Assembly (NCBI RefSeq): GCF_014203045.1
Contig: NZ_JACHIF010000003.1
Location: forward strand, 496,001-560,000
DNA length: 64,000 nucleotides
Reading direction: 5' to 3'
DNA from: Prosthecobacter dejongeii
Lineage (GTDB): Bacteria; Verrucomicrobiota; Verrucomicrobiia; Verrucomicrobiales; Verrucomicrobiaceae
The stretch's first letter is position 1, and every line of letters starts with the position of its first letter. Below the pieces are notes generated by a model. It made no database searches. It saw only the letters and a list, made by a program, of their open reading frames with translations, and had not been told where the DNA came from. Of this stretch, positions 58,940 through 64,000 are shown one piece after another. Both the position numbers and the translations under genes were made by a program.

Positions 58940-60016
58940 ATGGATTACGCCCCCATCATTGCCACCAAACGCACCCGTTTTGAGCTCCTGGAAGAACTCA
59001 TGGGGCAGCCAGGCTTTTTTGATGATGCTAAAAAGGCCGGAGAACTCACGCGTGAGCATCGCACGCTGGGTAATCTTTTGGAAAGCTGGGACGAATATCA
59101 AAAGCAGCTCACTGAGCTGGCCGACAGTCAGGAGATGCTGAAAGCTGGCGACGAAGAATTTGCCGCCATGGCCGCTGCCGAGATCCCGATCATCCAGAAA
59201 CGGATTGAGGAACTGGAAAAGGCTGTGCAGTTCTCCATCCTGCCGCCTGATCCCCTGGAAGGCCGTGATGCCCTGGTGGAAATCCGTGCAGGTACAGGTG
59301 GTGACGAAGCCTCACTCTTTGCCGCTGATCTCGTGCGCATGTATTCCCGCTACTCAGAAACCCGTGGCTGGAAGGTGGAGACTCTGGAGTCTAGCCCCTC
59401 GGATGTGGGTGGGTTTAAAGAAATCGTTATGAAAGTGGCGGGTGAAGACGTCTTCCGCATCCTCAAATACGAAAGCGGGGTGCATCGCGTGCAGCGTGTG
59501 CCTGCCACAGAAGCTCAAGGCCGCATTCACACCTCCGCCGCTACGGTGGCTGTGCTGCCCGAGGCTGAAGAAGTGGACTTTGAACTGAAGTCCGATGAAG
59601 TTCGTATCGAAGTCTGCCGCTCCTCCGGTGCTGGTGGTCAGGGCGTGAACACCACGGACTCTGCCGTGCAGGTGATGCATATCCCCACAGGGACCATCGT
59701 GCGCTGTCAGGACGGGCGTAGTCAGATCAAAAACAAGGAGAAGGCTCTGACGATTCTGCGCTCGCGCTTGTTGGAAAAGAAGCAGCAGGAAGAAGCGGCG
59801 AAGTACTCTGCCCACCGTCGTAATCTGATCGGCAGTGGTGGCCGTGAGGAAAAGATCCGCACCTACAATTACCCGCAAAATCGTGTCACGGATCACCGGA
59901 TTGAAATGACGGTCTATAACCTGGACATGTTCATGGAAGGACGGGTGGACCAGATTTTGGACTCTCTTTTGGCCAGTGATCTCCAGGAGCGATTGGCTGA
60001 AGCGGGGTTGAAGTAG
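58940..60016 (+). CDS. prfA: Peptide chain release factor 1
   Basis: 358 residues. It has the codon-recognition tripeptide Pro188-Ala189-Thr190 (RVQRVPATEAQGRIHTS), which reads UAA and UAG, and the catalytic GGQ at 232-234 (GAGGQGVNTTDSAVQV). The helical domain 1 and the C-terminal HRRNLIGSGGREEKIRTYN block are normal. The GGQ glutamine is the methylation target of PrmC, encoded about 0.9 kb downstream. It ends ten bases from the convergent ATP-grasp gene. Confidence 0.97.
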   Translation: MDYAPIIATKRTRFELLEELMGQPGFFDDAKKAGELTREHRTLGNLLESWDEYQKQLTELADSQEMLKAGDEEFAAMAAAEIPIIQKRIEELEKAVQFSILPPDPLEGRDALVEIRAGTGGDEASLFAADLVRMYSRYSETRGWKVETLESSPSDVGGFKEIVMKVAGEDVFRILKYESGVHRVQRVPATEAQGRIHTSAATVAVLPEAEEVDFELKSDEVRIEVCRSSGAGGQGVNTTDSAVQVMHIPTGTIVRCQDGRSQIKNKEKALTILRSRLLEKKQQEEAAKYSAHRRNLIGSGGREEKIRTYNYPQNRVTDHRIEMTVYNLDMFMEGRVDQILDSLLASDLQERLAEAGLK

Positions 60017-60026
60017 CACGGGGTTA

Positions 60027-60770
60027 TCAGCCCGCACAAATTTCCGTCCAGCGTGCGTGCAGCAGCTCGGCATATTGGGTGGAGGTTAGGCCTCCATGAC
60101 CGAGCGAATAACCATCGTTGATTTCAATCAGGAAGGTTTTGCCTTCTGGGGTCACGCCAAAGTCAGCACTGTATCCGGCGGGTGCATTTTCAAAGGCCGC
60201 CACGGTGTCATGGATGAACTTGCCGTTAGGAAATACCAGAGGATCACCTTTGTAGAAACTAGCGCCGATAACCTGCGTCTGAATGACAAAGGTTCTCCAC
60301 TCACTCACGAAATGAATGGGTGATTGAGCTAGGACTGCGAGATCTCCGGTGATGGCCGGGAATCCAGGACGGGCAGTGAGTAAACTGCGAAGGTCAGCCT
60401 CGTGTTCAAAGACCTGACCATTGAACAATTTGGCTTCGGAATGAGGCTTCACAAAAACCGGAAACCGGCCTGCATTCAAAACGCCATTCAGTGTGGTAAC
60501 TCGGCAAGTGCGACCTAAGAAAGATAGCAGGCTGGTCGGGGCGGAATCCTGCTGAGGGGGAAGTTTACCGAGTTGGAGCAAGGCAGCTCGCACAGTTCCC
60601 ATGCCGCCTACCACGACTGTGGCGGTATTCAATGCCAGACGTTCCAGTTCTTCACGGTGAAAGTATCTCACTTCGAATCCTAATAATTCAAAACCCTTAG
60701 CTGCCACTGCGCCGTGAGCGCTGTAAGGCTGGCCGTTTGAATCGGTCTGAACATAGGCAATGGGCTGCAT
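60027..60770 (-). CDS. ATP-grasp domain protein (DUF4343-like)
   Basis: 247 residues from ATG 60770. The C-terminal two thirds read as a minimal ATP-grasp fold: FPVFVKPHSEAKLFNGQVF (ATP-binding Lys), WRTFVIQTQVIGASFYKGDP, GYSADFGVTPEGKTFLIEIND (metal ligands near Glu and Asn/Asp). This resembles the DUF4343 family, of unknown ligase activity. It is on the opposite strand within the prfA-prmC block, so it is probably an insertion into an otherwise conserved neighbourhood. An alternative start at 60839 would add 23 poorly conserved residues. Confidence 0.78.
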   Translation of the reverse strand: MQPIAYVQTDSNGQPYSAHGAVAAKGFELLGFEVRYFHREELERLALNTATVVVGGMGTVRAALLQLGKLPPQQDSAPTSLLSFLGRTCRVTTLNGVLNAGRFPVFVKPHSEAKLFNGQVFEHEADLRSLLTARPGFPAITGDLAVLAQSPIHFVSEWRTFVIQTQVIGASFYKGDPLVFPNGKFIHDTVAAFENAPAGYSADFGVTPEGKTFLIEINDGYSLGHGGLTSTQYAELLHARWTEICAG

Positions 60771-60940
60771 AGCATGGCAACCCTGGGCAGATGTTTTCAC
60801 CGAGCAACCAGATCGTGCCCGGAATGAGGCCAACATCACCTTCTGGCCATTGTGTCGGGTAAGACAACCTCGTTTAAGGTAGTTCGAGCTGGGGTTGACT
60901 CCACGCTCTTTGCCCTTAGCTCTTCCCCCCTTTTTAACGC

Positions 60941-61789
60941 ATGAAACTCCTCCTCGATACTCTCCGCGCTGGCACTGGCTACCTGGAGAAGCATGGCGTG
61001 GATGAGGCCAGGCTGAATATGGAGCATCTTTTGGCTCATGTTTTGGGCTGTCGGCGGCTGGATCTCTACCTACGTTTTGGTGAGATGCTGCAAGAGGTGG
61101 ATCTGGAGAAGCTGCGCGGGCTCACCAAACGCCGGGCGGAAGGGGAGCCTTTGCAGCACCTCCTGGGGACGGTGGACTTTCTGGGGAACGAACTCGTCAG
61201 TGACCACCGAGCTCTCATCCCCAGACCAGAGACGGAGTATCTGTGTGATCTTTTGATCAAACATTACGGTAAAAATCCGCCGGCGCGTGTGCTGGACATG
61301 GCCACAGGTTCAGGCTGCATCGGCCTCACGCTGGCCTGTGCGTGGAAGGAGAGTGAAGTCACGCTGGCAGATATTTCTGAGGATGCGTTGGATCTCGCAC
61401 GGCTCAACACTAGCCGCCTGGGGCTGGAGCGTGTGCAGATTCTGCGCAGTGATCTTTTTGAAAAGATCAATGGCTCCTTCGACCTCATCGTCAGCAATTT
61501 ACCCTACATCCCCAGTGGCGAGATCCCTGCACTGAGCCGCGAAGTAAGGCGAGATCCCGTGCTGGCGCTGGATGGTGGACCGGACGGTTTGGACATTGTG
61601 CGTCGCTTTTTAGTGGAGGCACCGGCTCACTTAGCCCCTGGCGGGCGCATTGCCCTGGAAGTGGGGCATGACCAAGGGTACGCCACGGCTGAACATGCCA
61701 GTGGCTTAGGTTTTAGTGAGGCTGAGGTGCGCGCTGACCTGGCTGGGGTCGAGCGTTTTGTGTTCGCTACCAAGGCTTTGGGAGATTGA
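60941..61789 (+). CDS. prmC: Release factor glutamine methyltransferase
   Basis: 282 residues: N-terminal five-helix domain (ARLNMEHLLAHVLGCRRLDL), LIPRPETEYL, SAM motif VLDMATGSGCIGLTLA, then the substrate motif SNLPYIPSGEIPALSREVRR. The usual Asn-Pro-Pro-Tyr is Asn-Leu-Pro-Tyr here; the rest of the block, including LALDGGPDGLDIVRR, is standard. It methylates the GGQ glutamine of release factors. It lies between the divergent ATP-grasp gene and murA. Confidence 0.94.
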   Translation: MKLLLDTLRAGTGYLEKHGVDEARLNMEHLLAHVLGCRRLDLYLRFGEMLQEVDLEKLRGLTKRRAEGEPLQHLLGTVDFLGNELVSDHRALIPRPETEYLCDLLIKHYGKNPPARVLDMATGSGCIGLTLACAWKESEVTLADISEDALDLARLNTSRLGLERVQILRSDLFEKINGSFDLIVSNLPYIPSGEIPALSREVRRDPVLALDGGPDGLDIVRRFLVEAPAHLAPGGRIALEVGHDQGYATAEHASGLGFSEAEVRADLAGVERFVFATKALGD

Positions 61790-61982
61790 TTTCATTTTTT
61801 TTCCAAAAAAGTGTAACTGCATTTTGCGAATGTAGTAATCCCCTATGTCTGCGGGGCTCGCCGCATGGAACTGGCTTTCACGGTAGCTTTTTCCGGCGGT
61901 GGGCTCCGTGGGCGTCGCTCTCTTCACGAGGATCATCTTCCCGCTTGCACCTGAGCCCGCCCGACGCACTTAGACGGGAAAC

Positions 61983-63245
61983 ATGGAAAAACTTATCGTC
62001 CACGGCGGCGCACCTCTGAAAGGTCGCGTAAACATCAGCGGCAGCAAGAACTCCTCCCTGCCTATTTTGGCAGCTACTCTGCTGACCAAAGACACCTGCA
62101 CCATCCGGCGTGTCCCAGATCTCAGCGATACCAACTACATGGTCCGAATCTTGGGCGAACTGGGTGCCGAAGTGGAACGCGCTAGCGGCGTGGTCGTGGT
62201 GAAGGCGGAAAAAATCAAATCTGTCGCTCCTTATGAACTCGTGCGGAAGATGCGCGCCAGCATTTGCGTGCTAGGGCCTCTCACGGGCCGCCTAAAGAAA
62301 TGCACCGTCTCCCTCCCTGGGGGTTGCGTCATCGGGGATCGCCCGGTGGATTTGCATCTTAAAGGTCTGGAGGCTCTAGGAGCCATCGTCACCGTGGATG
62401 GCGGGGACATCAGTGTGAATGCCAAAAAAGGCTTCAAAGGCGGCCCGATGAATCTCATGGGCAAGCATGGTTCCACCGTGCTGGGCACGGACAATGTCAT
62501 GATGGCGGCCACGCTGGCTAAAGGCACCACGGTTATCGAAGGTGCCGCTGCTGAGCCTGAAGTGGAGGATCTAGCCAATTTCCTCATCAAGATGGGGGCC
62601 AAGATCGAAGGGGCGGGGACGAATCGCATCACCATCGAAGGCGTCAAAGAACTGCATGGGGCGGAACACACCGTGATCCCGGATCGTATCGAGGCCGGTA
62701 CCTTCCTATGCGCCGGGGCCATGATCGGCGAAGGCATCACCCTGAAGCGTGTCATGCCGGAGCACATGACCGCCGTGACGGACATGCTCAAGAAGTGCGG
62801 TTTCCCGATTGAGATCGGCAAGGACAGCATCAGCATCGCGCCGAATCCTGACGCGAAAGGTTTTGATCTCACCACTCTTTGTTATCCTGGATTTCCGACG
62901 GACATGCAGGCGCAGTTTTGCGCGCTCGCCTGTGCCATCAGCGATACCAGCACCATCACAGAAACCATCTTCCCACAGCGCTTCATGCATGTGGCTGAAA
63001 TGAAGCGCATGGGCGCGAACATTGATCTTCAGGGTGCCACCGCCCGCATCCGTGGCGGCAACGCCCTCAAAGGTGCCCCTGTCATGGCCAGCGACCTTCG
63101 TGCCTCGGCCGCCCTCGTGCTCGCGGGCCTCATCGGCAGCGGCAAGACCGAGGTCAACCGCCTCTATCACATTGACCGTGGCTACGAGCACCTCGATGAC
63201 AAACTCGCTGGCCTGGGTGCTCAGTTGGAACGGGTGAAGGAGTGA
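61983..63245 (+). CDS. murA: UDP-N-acetylglucosamine 1-carboxyvinyltransferase
   Basis: 420 residues, full length. First committed step of peptidoglycan synthesis, adding enolpyruvate to UDP-GlcNAc. Key residues are visible: Lys22-Asn23 in [11 protein letters not shown], catalytic Cys115 in [14 protein letters not shown] (so fosfomycin-type alkylation is possible), and the conserved [14 protein letters not shown] and FPTDMQAQF. It follows a 193-base leader with an A/T-rich stretch that probably carries its promoter. Confidence 0.97.
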   Translation: MEKLIVHGGAPLKGRVNISGSKNSSLPILAATLLTKDTCTIRRVPDLSDTNYMVRILGELGAEVERASGVVVVKAEKIKSVAPYELVRKMRASICVLGPLTGRLKKCTVSLPGGCVIGDRPVDLHLKGLEALGAIVTVDGGDISVNAKKGFKGGPMNLMGKHGSTVLGTDNVMMAATLAKGTTVIEGAAAEPEVEDLANFLIKMGAKIEGAGTNRITIEGVKELHGAEHTVIPDRIEAGTFLCAGAMIGEGITLKRVMPEHMTAVTDMLKKCGFPIEIGKDSISIAPNPDAKGFDLTTLCYPGFPTDMQAQFCALACAISDTSTITETIFPQRFMHVAEMKRMGANIDLQGATARIRGGNALKGAPVMASDLRASAALVLAGLIGSGKTEVNRLYHIDRGYEHLDDKLAGLGAQLERVKE

Positions 63246-63281
63246 GATTGTTTTTTCTGCATTTTGAGCCATTATTTGTGT

Positions 63282-63467
63282 ATGAAGACTCTAGCGCGCA
63301 CTGCGGATGATCTCGTTCGTACCTACAGGACCTTTGGTGAATACGGACCTTTGTATGAAGTTGTGAGCAAAGTGAGCGAGTCAAAAGTACACATACGCGT
63401 CGTCGAAAGTGGCGAAGAATTGGATTACTCCGTCGACAAAGCACTCAATGATCCCGAGGCAGATTAA
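63282..63467 (+). CDS. DUF5397 family protein, probable antitoxin of VapD
   Basis: 61 residues from ATG 63282: LVRTYRTFGEYGPLYEV, KVHIRVVESGEELDYSVDKALNDPEAD. This matches the small DUF5397 family as I know it. It ends two bases before the vapD-like ATG, the usual antitoxin-first arrangement. The antitoxin role is inferred from the pairing. A start six codons upstream is possible. Confidence 0.8.
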   Translation: MKTLARTADDLVRTYRTFGEYGPLYEVVSKVSESKVHIRVVESGEELDYSVDKALNDPEAD

Positions 63468-63469
63468 GC

Positions 63470-63748
63470 ATGTTCGCCATCACCTTTGATCTCGTTGTTG
63501 CGGAGGCGGAATTGCATCACCCAAAGGGCGTTACATCGGCCTATGCCGAAATTGCTTCGACCTTGCGTAAATTCCAGTTCGAAAGGATTCAGGGCAGTGT
63601 CTATGTCACCGAAAAAAATGACATGGCCAATCTCTTTGCGGCTTTGCTTGCACTGAAAGCACTGCCTTGGTTTCCTATGGCCGTGCGCGATATTCGTGGC
63701 TTCAAAATTGAAAATTGGAGTGATTTCACTCCAATCATCAAAGGCTAA
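63470..63748 (+). CDS. VapD family endoribonuclease (toxin-like)
   Basis: 92 residues: MFAITFDLVVAEAELHHPKG, FERIQGSVYVTEKNDMANLF, LKALPWFPMAVRDIRGFKIE and WSDFTPIIKG. This is the VapD pattern of a small Cas2-like ferredoxin fold; VapD of Haemophilus and Helicobacter is an mRNA-cleaving ribonuclease paired with VapX or a similar antitoxin. The Asp near the N terminus (FDL) expected for catalysis is present. It is coupled to the DUF5397 gene. Distinct from VapC PIN toxins. Confidence 0.88.
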   Translation: MFAITFDLVVAEAELHHPKGVTSAYAEIASTLRKFQFERIQGSVYVTEKNDMANLFAALLALKALPWFPMAVRDIRGFKIENWSDFTPIIKG

Positions 63749-63852
63749 TCAGAGCCTAAACGGGTTAGCTTCGACAAAGTTAAGTGTTATTGGCTCAACC
63801 CACTTGTAATCGCAGGGTGAGCCCTAGGTTAGATGGGGAAACCATCTCTTCT

Positions 63853-64000
63853 TTACATCTTCATCGCCCGCAGGGCAGGCAGATCCACCATGATGTTCTG
63901 GCTGCGCATGAGGGTTTCCCCAACCAAAAGTGCGTCAGCGCCAGCTTCGGCCAGGAAGGCGGCGTCAGCAGGAGTTTTGATGCCGCTTTCGGAAACGAGC
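63853..64000 (-). CDS. trpC: Indole-3-glycerol phosphate synthase, C-terminal end (runs off window)
   Basis: Read by hand on the minus strand to the TAA at 63853-63855; 48 codons are visible. The sequence LVSESGIKTPADAAFLAEAG followed by ADALLVGETLMRSQ is the phosphate-binding end of the TrpC TIM barrel. It catalyses ring closure to indole-glycerol phosphate in tryptophan synthesis. It is convergent with the vapD-like gene. The remainder lies beyond the window. Confidence 0.88.
   Translation of the reverse strand, partial: LVSESGIKTPADAAFLAEAGADALLVGETLMRSQNIMVDLPALRAMKM

Noticed and set aside
63831-63847. Hairpin between the vapD-like gene and trpC
   Set aside because: Only six base pairs with a five-base loop and a weak pyrimidine tail; too weak to call a terminator.

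Overview
The window looks like chromosomal DNA of a Verrucomicrobiota bacterium, most likely Verrucomicrobiales (Prosthecobacter/Verrucomicrobium type). This rests on family content rather than rRNA: DUF1552 and DUF1080 proteins, a PVC-type haem-binding CxxCH dehydrogenase, a TIGR04073 exosortase-associated protein, a very long GreA-type factor, alternative complex III subunits, a kinase-PEGA-FGE fusion and a DUF6600 lipoprotein. No rRNA, tRNA, CRISPR array, prophage or insertion sequence was found. The only mobile-type element is a REP-associated tyrosine transposase (RAYT) with a palindromic REP on each side.

Layout. 1-353: start of a Tat-exported DUF1552 protein. 0.4-2.7 kb: a P1B-4-type metal ATPase. 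2.7-3.6 kb: REP-RAYT-REP. 3.6-6.4 kb: YqgE/AlgH, a GT39-like glycosyltransferase and a coupled PAP2 phosphatase. 6.5-13.5 kb: exported degradative proteins (DUF1080; TolB-like propeller + M28 peptidase + PDZ; PVC haem dehydrogenase). 13.5-16.2 kb: a TPR membrane protein and a TPR-AAA ATPase. 16.3-17.4 kb: an Asp-box sialidase-like protein.

17.4-31.4 kb is the centrepiece: about 14 kb of minus-strand respiratory genes. In transcription order they are actE, actF, a small membrane protein, a ccoN-like gene, ccoO-like, a monohaem cytochrome c, coxA, coxC, coxD, two small membrane proteins, coxB, ctaA, ctaB, a SCO gene and a DUF420 gene. Several parts are odd. ActA-D are absent. The CcoN homologue lacks half of the metal-ligand histidines. 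CoxA keeps its D-channel residues but has Leu at the K-channel lysine. CoxC carries an extra-membrane insertion of about 280 residues. A perfect TGTGA-N6-TCACA palindrome lies upstream of actE. I read this as half of an alternative complex III joined to a non-canonical cbb3-like module and an A-type oxidase, possibly one quinol-to-oxygen assembly.

31.5-46 kb: a small basic hypothetical, a class V aminotransferase, extended GreA, a TetR-like/AarF pair, a caspase-TPR protein, an NlpC/P60-like lipoprotein, IspD, a Tat-exported Gfo/Idh/MocA oxidoreductase, a membrane-anchored hypothetical, a DapA-family lyase overlapping an NAD epimerase, and the TIGR04073 protein. 46-54.5 kb (minus strand): a MurJ-like flippase, an OmpA-family protein, a cytochrome lipoprotein, a DUF6600 coiled-coil lipoprotein with 114-bp tandem repeats, a GNAT-like acyltransferase and a polysaccharide deacetylase, i.e. 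envelope and polysaccharide functions. 54.8-64 kb: tilS, the kinase fusion, then a translation/cell-wall block (rpmE, prfA, prmC, murA) interrupted by an opposite-strand ATP-grasp gene, a DUF5397-VapD toxin-antitoxin-like pair, and the end of trpC.
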